Positions 9,345-21,442 of a stretch of DNA of 64,000 nt are shown here, one piece after another. Under the pieces are notes generated by a model. The model ran no database searches. It worked only from the letters and a program-made list of their open reading frames with translations, and was not told the DNA's origin. Source of the DNA: Clarkia xantiana subsp. parviflora (lineage: Eukaryota > Streptophyta > Magnoliopsida > Myrtales > Onagraceae); contig JAPTYO010000011.1 in assembly GCA_036873135.1 (NCBI GenBank), positions 18,486,747-18,550,746 on the forward strand, in the 5' to 3' direction. Each line of letters begins with the position of its first letter. Position 1 is the first letter of the stretch. The position numbers and the translations under genes are program-made.

Positions 9345-9715
9345 GGTTCCCATGGGGTTTCCCTCGTATAAAGTATGTCACGCCATTTTTCATGGGGTTG
9401 ACCTCGCATGGAGGATGTTGCTCCATGTAATGTGGGGGTGAACTCACGCCGGGGCGTTTGGTAATATGTACTGGGTTTCATAGTCGGCAGCAAGATGACA
9501 TGGGGTTGCCCTCGCATGGAGGATGTCGCGCCATGTTTTCATGGGGTTGCCCTCACTTGGAGGATGTCGCACAATGTAATAGTGTGGGGTTGCCCTCACA
9601 TGGAGGATGTCGCACCACATTGTAGATGACCGCATCTTGTTTTAAAAACCCAAGGAATGGTCGTTGTAATCATGGGGTTGCCCCCGAGCTGGGGATGTCG
9701 CGCCATGTTACTGCT
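9345..9715. repeat. degenerate tandem repeat CATGGGGTTGCCCTCG
   Basis: CATGGGGTTGCC or a close variant, followed by TCGCATGGAGGATGTCGC, occurs at about 9350, 9392, 9500, 9540, 9583 and 9672. Spacing is uneven (about 40 bp plus longer interruptions). Several units are themselves near-palindromic through CATGG...CCATG. The E2 copy is at 15305-15680. Confidence 0.82.
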
Positions 9716-10909
9716 AGATAATCCTTGGTGAAATTTCCAGGATTTAATATGTTGTTGAGGCTATTCGTAATAAACTAAATATGTGCCGAGAGAAAGAGCG
9801 TTTTGTTTTCTCATTGTTGACGTCGAGTGCTGACGTGTTGGTGGCGTGTAATATAAGCCGCTTGTTGTGTTTAGCGTAATAGCTTGTATTGTTGATGCAC
9901 GTTATATGCATATAATCCGTTACTTGGTGTAATTCCAGAGTAGGGTGTATTATTGATGTATAAGTAAGGTTGTACCTATGAGAAGCCATGCACTTCATTA
10001 GATAGTTACAATGCTTGCAATATGATATGGAATATATGAAGTTCTACGATCTTCTTTAATTAGTGCATGTATTGAGATTTTAGTATGAATACTCCCTTTG
10101 GTTGATGACGCATGTTAGACATGGAACTTTTTCAAGTGTTCCTAGCTGCATGCGTTCGTTGATACATCGCTTTTTATGTTTTCTAGTTGATGCGTGACAG
10201 TGCATCCATAGCGTGATACACATGCATGTATGTGACCGCTACTTGGTATTGTTTCCAAGGTAGAGTTTGATGTTTGAGTAGTTTGCTCGATGAAACGTTG
10301 CTGACATTAGCTTGGAGACTTGCTGCGACGATCCAAATGATACATACGCGACTGCAACTTGACTTAGATGCCTAATTAGGGATCTCGTAGATAGAGAATT
10401 CCAGAGAGTATCGTATACAACATCTATTTGGTGTTGTTTCCTAAGTAGGGTGTGCCTTCGATACATCTCTTGTATTTGTATATAACCTGTCTCCAATTGT
10501 TTCGCAATGATTCTATATGTATTGGTTAGTATATAATATAGAGCTATAAGTATCCTTGTATGGATCTTTCGCCTGCTGTGTCGTCCATCTGGACTAGATT
10601 AGACTGAACTATTCAATCCTCATATCAGGTTCGGCTAGTTGTGTCGTCCTCTCAGGAAGGGTGGTGTCGCGTATTCGCGTGTTCACGTGGCCTTTTACTT
10701 CCGATCTTCTCCCCTATATTTAGGTGGGGTTTCAAGCACTTGTTCGTTCGGTGCCCCCCCAAGTCGCTTGCCGGTCACACCGTATTTCTTTGTTCGGGTA
10801 TGATGAGTATCTGTTGTAAGTAGGATACCGCTGAATCTTTGTAAGAGTCGTAGTTCGCGACGTGCCCCCGTTCTTGCGATGAGCGTTGGATATTTCCCTT
10901 GGTGACTGC
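9716..10909. other. E3 internal sequence without gene
   Basis: Single-copy-looking internal sequence matching E2 13835-15300 in reverse. It carries repeated short boxes of the type CTACTTGG(T)GT but no convincing ORF. The E2 insertion point is its right end. Confidence 0.55.
10905..10909. repeat. target site duplication of E2, left copy
   Basis: ACTGC directly left of the E2 LTR; the right copy at 21438-21442 is ACTTC. The uninterrupted site can be read from E2's own homologous region near 13835, where GACTGCCATGTGG appears in reverse, confirming the insertion point. Confidence 0.85.
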
Positions 10910-11915
10910 TGATGGATATACGTCCGATTCGGGTTCTTTTGACCTTCGGGCCTTGTCAACACGCAAAACCCACCAACGGTTTACAAACGCCTATAACGGG
11001 TTAAAACGGTCTGAACGCGCGACACGTGCATACTCGGATTGTTTCCTGTCCGGATTGTCCCGACAATCCAGAAGTGTCCAGATTGCCTGACAATCCGGAA
11101 GTGTCCCGACAATCAGGAAGTGTCCGGAATGTCCCGAACCTTCGAATTGTCCCACGCAATCCGAAGGTTCGGGATGTCGCCTTGGGACGCGCGTATCCCA
11201 GTATACGTACACTGCACACGAGCCTTTCCTTTGCTAATTTTACTCAAGTCCACGTCCGGTTCACATTTTTCTACTAAACCGGGGTCAGACTGTTCAAAAC
11301 CGGGTTTGGTTCCAAGGTTCCCTATATATAGGAATCTTGGCAAACCATTTCATAACTTAAGTTAGCTTGGGAGCTCTGACTTCTCACTAACTTTACCTCT
11401 CTAGAATTCTCTCTTACTTAAGCATTGGAGAGGGTTAATCGCGCACCACCCCCCTTCTATGGTGTCGATACTGCCCCTTGTGCAGGTGTTAGGAGGAATG
11501 CGCACATACACTGCCAGAGGCGCGCATACGCGCGTACACTGCAAGAGGCGCGCACACGTGCATACACTGCAAGGCACTCACACACGCATACACTGCAAGG
11601 CACGCATACGCGCATACTCCGCAAGGCGCGTACGCGTTTACATCACAAGGCATGCACGTATGGATATAACAAGGGATAACGTGCTGATACTCCGGGACGT
11701 CAACGTCTTGGCACACGTATGACTATACATATGGACACTCAAATACTTAGCCATTTTAAGGGCTGGTAAACCTCTGACACTCCGACCGTCCGACACTCCG
11801 ACTGTCTGACACCCCGACATCCCGACTGTCTGACACCCGTGAGCTCTGGCAACCCGACAAAGATACCACGCAACATTCCAAAGACCCGACGACCCGCATG
11901 AGTCTGGTCCCCACA
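10910..11915 (+). repeat. 5' LTR of E2 (1006 bp)
   Basis: Starts TGATGGATATACGTCC and ends CCCCACA. A TATA box (CTATATATAGG, about 11319-11329) is followed by the transcript start region. Three short repeat blocks are visible: ACAATCCGGAAGTGTCC-type units at 11040-11140, CATACACTGCAAGGC-type units at 11500-11640, and CCGACTGTCTGACAC-type units at 11770-11840. The 3' LTR lacks several of these units, so the LTRs differ mainly by repeat number. Confidence 0.88.
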
Positions 11916-11934
11916 TTTGGCACAGTCTGTGGGA
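11916..11934 (+). other. decayed primer binding site of E2
   Basis: TTTGGCACAGTCTGTGGGA directly follows the LTR. Compared with the E5 site, two central bases differ (GCGCCG against GCACAG), so tRNA pairing would be weaker. Confidence 0.75.
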
Positions 11935-13834
11935 ATTCTAACAAGAAGTCATTACTCGCCTCCAATAGCTAAATAGCCAATACAAACATTGGCACTCACA
12001 AAGACTCTCAAGAGGTAAAGGCATCCAAGGAAGAGGTAAAGGCAAGCGCTCAGGCACAGCCCCAAACATCACAGCGGGATCCCCCCAGAGGGCATACCTT
12101 CAGCAGACATACTTCCAGCGGGCATACTTTCAGCGGGCATACCTCTCGCATGCGTACCCCCAACGGGCATACCTTCAGCGAACATACCCCCAACGGGCAT
12201 ACCTTCAGCGGGCATACCTTCAGCATGCATACCTCCAGCAGACATACCGCCAAGTTCATCACATCTACAAGCAGGTGTACTGAAAACATGCGCCTATTCG
12301 GCAGGCATACATCCAGGGCGCACACTTTTAGCGTGCCCACCTCCAAACATATTTGATCGAAACCATAGCTTGATCAACTTCCCCTAAAGAAAACACCAAC
12401 ACTGTAGCTCTACGCTGCGCTACTCTGATGTCGCAACTACCGCTATGACGACCGTTCTTACTAACGCTCCTGTAACAGTGTTCATCACCGCAGCAACAAT
12501 CGCTACCACCGCCATCGTTGCGACACCGGTTACCACCAACCATCGACGTCTGACCAACAGGCCGCACGTGTCTTTGTCACTCCAGACTTCATGGTCATAC
12601 CTATGGGCGATCAATACAAAGCAACGACATATTCAAGACACGATTGACGAGACCTCCAACCGATGAACTCTCACGACCGAAGCAGGGAGTAACCCCTTAC
12701 TATACATTCAATGCTCCAAGTACTTAATTATTTCTATGCATTACATACTCATATCTCCTAACAATGACTAATAGGAATCAAAGAAGATATGAAACACCAG
12801 AAAGTCGAACCTTCAAGATTCGATCCAACTCAAAAACGACTTGATGCGGACTACCCACCGCCAGAAAATAATCACAAGCCACTTAAGCTCCGTTCGAGCT
12901 GGCCACTCAGTGAGCCGTGTTCACCATTCAAGCTCACACCTTTCCGAGGACCCCTTCTTCGATTGTCAGAGCGGTCGCAACCGCCTTGCTCTATCAAGTG
13001 AGCAACACTAAGGAAGAGATAACTTCAAACTCCTACACCATCCTTCAACATGGGAAGAGCAACACCCGTCCGACCGGTGCTTACAAAAACCAAACAACAG
13101 ATTACGACACGAAAACTTTGTCTGTCATGTCCGCGCAAGCGCCGTTACCCAAAAATCCCCAATAGCAGGCATACGCTGATTACACCTCTGTGGAGGAGCT
13201 CAAAGGCTTTTAACAACACGTCGCGGTAATAAACAAGTGGGGGAAACCATTCAAGTGACAACCCCATCACCACTGCGGAACGCAGACACCAATCGACCTA
13301 GCTACATGGGAAATAAGGATTCAACATCAACTCCTACGTTATACACACATCCGTGCCAAACCCATCACGCGGGGAGGGCGAGAGACCTGCCATTTGGAAT
13401 GACGCTGGTAATAAGCACTATCTTCGATTACAACAAAAGGAAAAGCGGGGGACCCTGTCAGTTCGACATTCAGCAACTATGCATACATCCGTGACCACCA
13501 CGGGGGTACAACACCATGAAAAGTCAGGAGGTATTACCTACCTCTCGTATGAAGACTACGAAATTCGAGGTTCTCCACAAAAAACACTCGGAAATTAGTT
13601 TAAGTAACTAAGGGGAAACACATCAAGTAAGGCAATGCCCCAAGAAAACGGGCACTGCTCGATAGAACGCACAAATCCGACGCAAGGCGTATCAGTGCCA
13701 CTCAACAGTTGGAAACACGCGTCCAGACAGGAACCGTTACCCCTACTCAATCTCACCAACAAATACACTTGCATCAAATTGCAAGGAATAAGGGGGAAGT
13801 AATTTACACGTCCTCCTCAAATATGGATGCTGCC
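11935..13834. other. E2 leader region, gag replaced by non-coding DNA
   Basis: This is where gag would be expected. Instead there is a short-unit repeat (12075-12350) and single-copy sequence without a significant ORF. The region is shared with E3 21438-23381 in reverse, so the loss of gag pre-dates the split of the two copies. Confidence 0.7.
12075..12350. repeat. 15-18-bp short tandem repeat in E2 leader
   Basis: Units of the type GGGCATACCTTCAGC recur more than ten times with variants (GGGCATACCCCCAAC, AGACATACTTCCAGC). The same block occurs in reverse in E3 at 23105-23300. One frame reads as a His/Thr-rich peptide repeat (NGHTFS, SGHTFS), but no flanking ORF supports coding. Confidence 0.85.
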
Positions 13835-15304
13835 ACATGGCAGTCACCAAGGGAAATGTCCATCGCTCGTTGCAAGAACGGGGGCGCGTCGGGAACTATT
13901 ACAAAGATTCAACGGTATCCTACTTACAACATATACTCATCACACTCGAACAAAGAAATACGGTGTGACCGCCAAGCGACTTGGGGGGCACCGAACGAAC
14001 AAGTGCTTGACACCCCACCTAACTATAGGGGAGAAGATTAGAAGTAAAAGGCCACGCGAACATGCGAATATGCGACACCACCCTTCCTGAGAGGAAGCCA
14101 CATATGAGGAAAACAACCTCAACATCCTATACGGTCTCAACCTAAGATATCAACATCAGGTATCGCCCTCGAAAGGCGATCTCTTCTACTAAAAAAGGTC
14201 CAGGAACCAGCATATTGCCGAAACTCGAATGAGAGGTAATAACTCAATGCAAAATACAGAAATGAATAGAACAGACTACTCGGGTAAGATATCTGCCCGA
14301 ATAGTCTGATTTAGTCAGAACATAATGCAATCTAAACAGACTAGTCGCGAATAGTCTGATCCAGTCATATTTACATTACAAGCTAAATAGAACGATCTAG
14401 CCGAACCTGATATGAGGATCGAATAGTTCAGTCTAATCTAGTCCAGATGGACGACATAGCAGGCGAAAGAGCCATACAAGTATACTTATAGCTCCATATT
14501 ATTTACTAACCAATACATATCTCGAATCAATGCGAAATAATTGAAGACAGGTTATATACAAATACAAGAGATGTATTGAAGGCACACCCTACTTAGGAAA
14601 CAACACCAAGTAGAGGTTGTATATACACTCTCTGGAATTATCTATATACGAGATCCCTAATTAGGCATCTAAGCCAAGTTGCGGTCGCGTATGTATCACT
14701 TGCATCGTCACAGCAAGTCTCCAAGCTAATATCAGCACACGACATTTCATCGAGCAAACTACTCAAACATCAGACTCTACCTTGCAAACAATACCAAGTA
14801 GCGGTCACATACATGCATACACATCATGTTATTGATGCACTGGCGCGCATCGACTAGAAAACGCGAACAACGATGTATCAACGAACACATGCAGCTAGGA
14901 ACTCTTGAAAAAGTTCAATGCCTAACCTGCGTCGTCAACCAAAGGGAGTATTCATTCTAAAATCTCAATACATGCACTAATTAAAGAAAATCTTAGAACT
15001 TTATCTATTCCATATCATATTGCAAGCATTGCAACTATCTAATGAAGTGCATACCTTCTCATAGGTACAACCTTACTTATACATCAACAATACACCCTAC
15101 TCTGAAATTACACCAAGTAGCGAACTATATGCATATAACGTGAACCAACAAGACAAGCGGCTTATATTACACGCCACCAACACGTCAGCACTCGACGTCA
15201 ACAACGAGCAAACAAAATGCTCTTTCTCTCGGCACATATTTCGTTTATTACGAATAGCCTCAACAACATATTAAATCCTGGAAATTTCACCAAGGATTAT
15301 CTAG
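13835..15304. other. E2 internal sequence without gene
   Basis: It pairs in reverse with E3 9716-10909. No coherent ORF, RNA gene or array is seen; the small ORFs are unrelated between the two copies, which argues against coding. Confidence 0.55.
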
Positions 15305-15680
15305 CAGTAACATGGCGCGACATCCCTTAGCTCGGGGGCAACCCCATGATTACAACGACCATTCCTTGGGTTTTTAAAACAAGATGCGGTCATCTACAAC
15401 ATGGTGCGACATCCTCCGTGCGAGGGAAACCCCACACTATTACATGGCGCGACATCCTTCAAGCGAGGGGAACCCCATGAAAACATGATGCGACATCCTC
15501 CATGCGAGGGCAACCCCATGTCATCTTGCTGCGGAATATAAAACCCAGTACAGATTACTAAACATACAGGCGTGATTCACCCCCACATTACATGGCGCGA
15601 CATCCTCCATGCGAGGGCAACCCCATGAAACATGGCACAACATCCTCTATACGAGGGAAACCCCATGGGAACCTACTACT
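15305..15680. repeat. degenerate GGGGTTGCCCTCG/CATGG tandem repeat in E2
   Basis: Reverse counterpart of E3 9345-9715: units read CATGGCGCGACATCC, GCGAGGG and AACCCCATG. At least five units with uneven spacing. Confidence 0.8.
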
Positions 15681-15789
15681 AAACACAAGTAGCGTTCATT
15701 ACTAAACAACCTTCTACACCGGCAGGAGCGTATCCTGAGATCATTGCTATACACGATGCATCGAAAAACTCACCAAACCTACAAGTCGA

Positions 15790-16340
15790 GTCTTGTAAAA
15801 CATTACTTTGGACGTGTACAAGTAATGGAAACAAAACACTTCAATTTAGCAAGTAGTGTCTTGCCACAACGTAGCCTTGGAATGGACCAAAAGACGGTGA
15901 AAACTACAAGGCGTATTACACGACCTCTGTTCCGCCCCTTGGAATAACCAAGTGGAGGCGTACTAGCATCGCAAGGTAAGTACATGGGTTAGCCAGCAGA
16001 ACACCTTGCCACAACACTACAAAGGGGGTTTCCAAGTAGTGGAAATAAAACACATCCAAATTAGCAAGTCGTATCTTGCCAACAACGTCGCTTTGGAATG
16101 GCCCAAAATACGGTAAAAACTACAAGGCGTATTACACGACCTCTGTTCCGCCCCTTGGAATAATCAAGTGGAGGCATACTAACATCGCATGGCAAGTACA
16201 TGGATTAACTAGCAGAACGCCCTGCAACAACGTTACACGGGGTGTTCCCAACTAACGGATGGAAAAACGCACCAAATTAACAAGTAGCGTCTTGTCTCAA
16301 CGTCGCCTTAGAGTGGACTAAGAGACGGTAAAAACTAAAA
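15790..16340. repeat. 214-bp tandem repeat in E2
   Basis: Reverse counterpart of E3 8335-9045. AGACGGTGAAAACTACAAGG-type boxes recur at about 15893, 16110 and 16325. E2 has fewer units than E3. Confidence 0.8.
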
Positions 16341-16837
16341 TATTACCTCGTCAAGACGACTCACCTACGTTCATGAAAGGGTCTTGCGCATTACTATCCA
16401 CAAATGCCAAGTACCGGGATAAGGGTCTTGTGCATTACTACTCATAAATGCCAAGTGCCGTGGCAAAGTCTTGCGCATTACTAACCATGAAATACGGCAA
16501 GCATACTACTCACCTACTCAACTCGCACCTATGCATTATGCCATGCCTTGGGGTAACCAAGAGGGGCACGCAAACACATGAACTCATGTTTTCCCACTAC
16601 AACTATGGATACTATATCTACCTAGAGGACGAGTCTCAACTCTACTCTACAGTCCCAACCATATGGACAACTAAGATAACAAAGGTATGAAAGATTACTA
16701 ATAAGTTATCATGCATTATTAAAACATATATGACAGGTCTATATGACAACGTGTTCAAGGGGACAAGACCCCAAACACAACCTCAACCCGACACAGGGAG
16801 CAAAACTATATACAAAGGTCTGATAAGTAACCAACAA

Positions 16838-17766
16838 TCAACCTAACGCCACATCAGGCGCATCAACACTACGAGATGGCTTTGCCACAACTTCGCCCTG
16901 AGTAGACTTCACAACAACGCTGAAATCCCCGTCTGCATCAAACACCACGTCAATGCAAGGAGCAGCCGCATATCGAAGGCACAATGCCGCCACATTACTA
17001 GTGGAAAACTCTGCAAATATACCCAACTTATCAAAGGGAAAATCGGGGGAACCGGAGTATATCTTCTCAATAAAGTCCTCTGAAAAGTCATACATCAAGT
17101 CATCGGCACATGCCCGAATATCATCGCGAAATGACTGCGAACTCTTATACTTGACAAGGGCAACATCCTTCCCTTACGTATGTGCACTCTCTTGCACAGC
17201 CGGCAAGGCAAGGGCATGCACCTTGCCATCATCAGCAACTTTCTTATGAAGGACAGTCACATCGGACTCGAGTGCAACAACTCGAGCCTGGCGAACTGAG
17301 GCACCCGCCTCCAAATCGACAACCTTGGCGTCGAAGAGACGCGTTTTCTCCTTCACACTCGCGAGCTCACGTCAAACCATGTCGCACTTCTCTTGGAGAG
17401 CCTTCTTCTCCTCAGTAAGTTCAATCACAAAGGAGGAAAGGTTTACCACGTCGACAACAACCTATAGCACAATACAACATCCAACAACAAACAAGTTATA
17501 ACAACAATGCAAATATGCATACAAGTTGTAAAAGAGTAAGGATGATTACTCACTAGCGCAAGACGTGTCAACGCGCCCTCAGCATATGCGCGCGCGTCCT
17601 CAGGCTCACTAGGACAAACCCTCCAATCACCAGGAGGAACAATTTGCTGAAACACGCGCACTCCCACCTCGGAGGTACTCAAGTGGGCCTCCTTGGAAAA
17701 TCAGGGCTCCCCAATAGCAAATGGGTGTTCGCTCCTAAGTCTTTGCGCACAAGCGCAGCGAGTCAT
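16838..17766 (-). pseudogene. antisense gene of E2, broken by stops
   Basis: Same two exons as in E3: 17554-17766 (213 nt, equal in length to E3) and 16838-17461, separated by a 92-bp intron (17462-17553) at the identical position. Stops interrupt the frame near 17703, 17375 and 17172. Recognisable parts are EVGVRVFQQIVPPGDWRV, a coiled coil, MYDFSEDFIEKI and SPDFPFDKLG. The last exon is 624 nt, 78 more than in E3. An upstream exon is likely at about 17826-18030 with basic residues (KVKRSD). It lies antisense to E2, between the position of a lost pol and the 3' LTR. Confidence 0.72.
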
Positions 17767-18369
17767 GTAACTCCTACCAAAGCACGGATAAACACAACAA
17801 GTTCAACGGAACGTACCTACATGAATCAGATCCTCCTCCAATGATAGGTCCCTCGACCGGGGGGCATGAAAGATAGACAAACAAGCTCCAACCTCAACTG
17901 TCTTCCATTTATAACGGGAAGAAATCCTCGTAAATCGCCGACACTTGTAGACTTCAATCTCTTGGAGTCGCTCGAGGGCTGGATCTTGAAGTCGGATCGC
18001 TTCACCTTCGGCCGAACAGGAGTATAATCAACAGGAACAACGCAAGATATTACAAGAAGCGGTAATCCCTCCAATAACTGTTAAAGCGATCGGACGGGGT
18101 CACAAATCGGAACTCAGAACTCCACTTCACTAATACCCAACAAACAGCTATGGAAGAAAAGCTAAGGTAGTACGCAACCTCTACTAAGGGGCAAAGACTG
18201 AACGAATCGATACAACTTGCGTACTCTCGCCTCCACAACTCATTATGAGAAAGGAAGCACCCATCCATACACGCGCGACAATGTTACGACAACTCCGTGG
18301 GAAACGCTACAGAGAATCATACCGTAACACCGTTATTCTAAGATCGCCAGCTTACGAAGTTCGCAAGTG

Positions 18370-18610
18370 CTACCATACTAAGCGTAGTACACGCACGCGT
18401 CGACACACCAGGAGGGTGAGAAGCACCTCTTGTTCAAAAACTAAGTATGGAGACGCTAAGCTTAGCACACGCGCGCGGCGATGCACCAAAAAGGAGGAGT
18501 AGCACCTCTCATTTAAAAACTAAGTACGGAGACACCTAGCGCGGCACGCACACATCGATGCACTAAGAAGGTGAGCAACACCTCTCGTTCAGAAATAAAG
18601 TATAATGGCA
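18370..18610. repeat. 78-bp tandem repeat in E2, three units
   Basis: Reverse counterpart of the E3 array at 5920-6310; TTCAAAAACTAAGTATGGAG-type boxes recur at about 18440, 18515 and 18589. Fewer units than in E3. Confidence 0.8.
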
Positions 18611-18789
18611 ACATACATGGCGCAACGCGCACATGCTTCGACACATCAACAAGAGGGCAGCGATTCACTTCCAAATTCTAAAAATAAGCTGCTATAAGCG
18701 CAACACCTCACACGCGCGTGGACATGTCAATGCGAGATCTACCACCTCATGTACAAAGCACCTAACAGATACACCAAGTTGTTATTGAG

Positions 18790-18990
18790 TCCACGAATCT
18801 CAAAGCGGCTATCATGTCCGCATCTCTGAAGCGGCTATCACGTCCGCGCATCACTAAGGGGCTATAAAGTCCACGCATCTCAAAGTGGCTATCATGTCCG
18901 CATCTCTGAAGTGGCTATCATGTCCACGCGTCTCTATGTGGCTGTTATGTATATGAATCGCTAAGCGACTCTCATGTTTGTGTGTCGCAT
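18790..18990. repeat. about 34-bp tandem repeat GCATCTCTGAAGCGGCTATC
   Basis: Five to six units of the type CACGCATCTCAAAGTGGCTATCATGTC, with single-base variation, run through this block. It lies just beyond the point where E1 interrupts E3, so the E3 copy, if any, is outside the window. Confidence 0.8.
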
Positions 18991-19065
18991 CAACATATGT
19001 ATAACCAAGTAGCGGTCGCGGAAAGCACTCTATCTAGAAACCTCCTGGTAGCGTCAACAATGTGG

Positions 19066-19175
19066 AAAGGCACGTCGCCTCGTCGACCTCTGACCTATAC
19101 TCCAACAAGGCAAGTCGCCTCATCGACCTCTGATCTATACTCCGACAAGGCAAGTCGCCTCGTCGACCTCTGACC
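19066..19175. repeat. about 42-bp tandem repeat GTCGCCTCGTCGACCTCTGA
   Basis: Three units, starting at about 19073, 19112 and 19154, with GTCGCCTCRTCGACCTCTGA followed by CYATACTCCRACAAGGCAA. Confidence 0.82.
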
Positions 19176-20536
19176 AACGCCCTACCACGTAAACGTCAAG
19201 TAGCAGTCTCCGGATGCACCTTACTTCGGAAAAACCCAAGTAAAAAGTGATACAAGGATCAACACCCTACGTCCGAAACACCCACGTGGCTAACATCCCG
19301 ACACGGGGGCAACTCCACATGAATGAACTAAGTACTCAACTACTACATAGCGAACAACCTCTATACAGGAGCAACACTCTGTCAGTAAGGGCCTTGTCCC
19401 GACACTTATACAGTCTATACGGCACTACGCGCGTCTGCGTGACCCAACATCACACGGTTCGGCGCGACTTAACACATGTCTATCATGGGACGTTCATTGA
19501 CAACACGTCAGAGGCTTAACACCTCGCGACTAAGGGGCTAGTGCGCCCTGGGTTAGAATCGGCATCTACATACACCTTTATGATCTACGCGCCTATACAG
19601 CACATATATGCGCATACTCGGCCACATCACTACAAACGCTCCCATTCCGGGGACAATACTATATCGTCAAAGGCCTCGTCTCTCGACATATACGTTACGA
19701 ACATACTCCTATTATGGGGCGTTCGTCAAACGACGCGCTGGAGGCATGGCGCCTCACTGTCTCAGGACCTGCGCGTCCGTAACACACACTCCTCTGTGTA
19801 GTGTGAAGGTAAATATTTATCTCTCCTTAATTTTTCTAACTCTTTTTATGAGTCTTTAGCATATATACATGCGTACATGCCCTTGCATCATTGCTATCAT
19901 ATACTTGTGCTCATGTTATTGTACATTGCTTTGCATGCTTACATAATTGATCACATGCCATTACACGTCGCGTGTCTATTCACATAAGCGCGTATGCTGT
20001 GTTCACAAACATGTTAGCATTGATACTTACACGATTGCATACATGACGTGCTTTTATTTTTACATCCTTACTAAATTCACATCCATGTTCAAATCATCAT
20101 GCATTTATCCCATGATTATATTATTGATAACGCGACATCACATATTGCACGTCTATTTACCTACGCGCACACGACACGTTTGCATACATGTCAAGATCCA
20201 CGTTTGTGCCACGCACGTTTACAACATAATCATCGCGTGTCATATGTTTACCTATACACGTGCATACACCATGTTTGCATACACGTCAGCATTTACGTCC
20301 ATGTTACGTACGTACACATACATTGCTATGAATACAAATTTTATACATGTATACTCGCTGCACTAACCATATCAGCAGTTACAGACTCCTTCATCAAGCC
20401 AAGGGTGGAAAACATGATATTGAGGCCCATGCCCCGACAGACAGTAAGTCTATTATGAAGTAACTCCCGAACTTAAATCGGACGTCTATCCTATAAAAAA
20501 AATAGAGTCAAGCAAGGGTCACGCCATTACTTGACT
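19176..20536. other. E2 3' untranslated region
   Basis: No gene. The part from 19860 to 20360 is rich in irregular CATACATG- and CACGTTTG-type words. A 139-residue ORF here is low in complexity and has no family resemblance. Confidence 0.55.
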
Positions 20537-20546
20537 CGGGGGAAAA
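20537..20546 (+). other. polypurine tract of E2
   Basis: CGGGGGAAAA sits directly before the 3' LTR start and would prime second-strand synthesis. Confidence 0.7.
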
Positions 20547-21437
20547 TTATGGATATACGTCCAATTCGGGTTCATTTTACATTCGGGCCTCGTCAACACG
20601 CAAAACCCACCAACGGTTTGCAAACGCCTATAACGGGTTAAAACGGTCTGAACGAGCGACACGCGCATACTCGGAGGTGTCCGGATTGTCCGGGACAACC
20701 CGAACCTTCGGACTGTCTCGCGCAATTCGAAGGTTCGGGATGTCGCCTCGGGAAGAGCGTATCCCCGTATACGTACACTGCACACGAGTCTTTCCTTTGC
20801 CATTTTTACTCAAGTCCACGCCCGGTTCACGTTTTCTACTAAACCGGGGTAGGACTGTTCAAAACCGGGTTTGGTTCCAAGGTTCCCTATATATAGGAAT
20901 TTTGGCCAACCATTTCATAACTTAAGTTGGCTTGGGAGCTCTGACTTCTCACTAGCTTTATCTCTCTAGAATTCTCTCTTATTTAAGCATTGGAGAGTGT
21001 TCATCGCGCACCACCCCCCCTCTGTGGTGTCGATACTGCCCTTGTGCAGGTGTTAGGAGGAATGCGCGCATACACTGCTAGAGGCGCGCATATGTGCATA
21101 CACTGCAAGAGGCGCGCACACGTGCATACACTGCAAGGCACGCATACGCGCATACTCCGCAAGGCGCGTACGCGTTTACATCACAAGGCATGCACGTATG
21201 GATATAGCAAGGGATAACGTGCTGACACTCCGTGACGTCAACGACATAGCACACGTATGACTATACATATGGACACTCAAACACTTAGCCATTTTAAGGG
21301 CTGGTAAACCTCTGACACTCCGACCGTTCGACACTCTGACTGTCTGACACCCTAACATCCGTGAGCTATGGCAACCCAACGAAGATACCACACAACATTC
21401 CAAGGACCCGACGACCCACATGAGTCTGGTCCCAACA
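20547..21437 (+). repeat. 3' LTR of E2 (891 bp)
   Basis: Starts TTATGGATATACGTCC (the 5' copy has TGATGG) and ends CCCAACA. The TATA box CTATATATAGG is at about 20888-20898. It is about 115 bp shorter than the 5' LTR because of lost short repeat units near 20690, 21110 and 21350. Confidence 0.88.
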
Positions 21438-21442
21438 ACTTC

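Larger units (their letters stand above)
5742..10909 (-). mobile_element. E3, distal part: large non-autonomous Tat-related element
   Basis: This segment is the reverse complement, with divergence, of E2 13835-18785, and continues E3 from 21438 across the E2 insertion. The junction at 10909 is the left copy of the E2 target duplication (ACTGC, 10905-10909). At 5742 it is cut by E1. It holds the antisense gene (6914-7764) and several unrelated tandem arrays but no trace of gag or pol motifs. Its 3' LTR must lie beyond E1, outside the window. Confidence 0.82.
10910..21437 (+). mobile_element. E2: 10.5-kb non-autonomous element nested in E3
   Basis: Two direct LTRs (10910-11915 and 20547-21437), a primer-site-like sequence after the first, a polypurine tract before the second and a 5-bp target duplication define the element. 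Neither gag nor any protease, RT, RNase H or integrase motif is visible in six frames. The only gene-like feature is the antisense gene (16838-17766). It belongs to the same family as its host E3 but lies in the opposite orientation. Confidence 0.9.

Noticed and set aside
19947..20366. 139-residue plus ORF in the E2 3' region
   Set aside because: Irregular CATACATG-type words explain it; no counterpart elsewhere and no domain.
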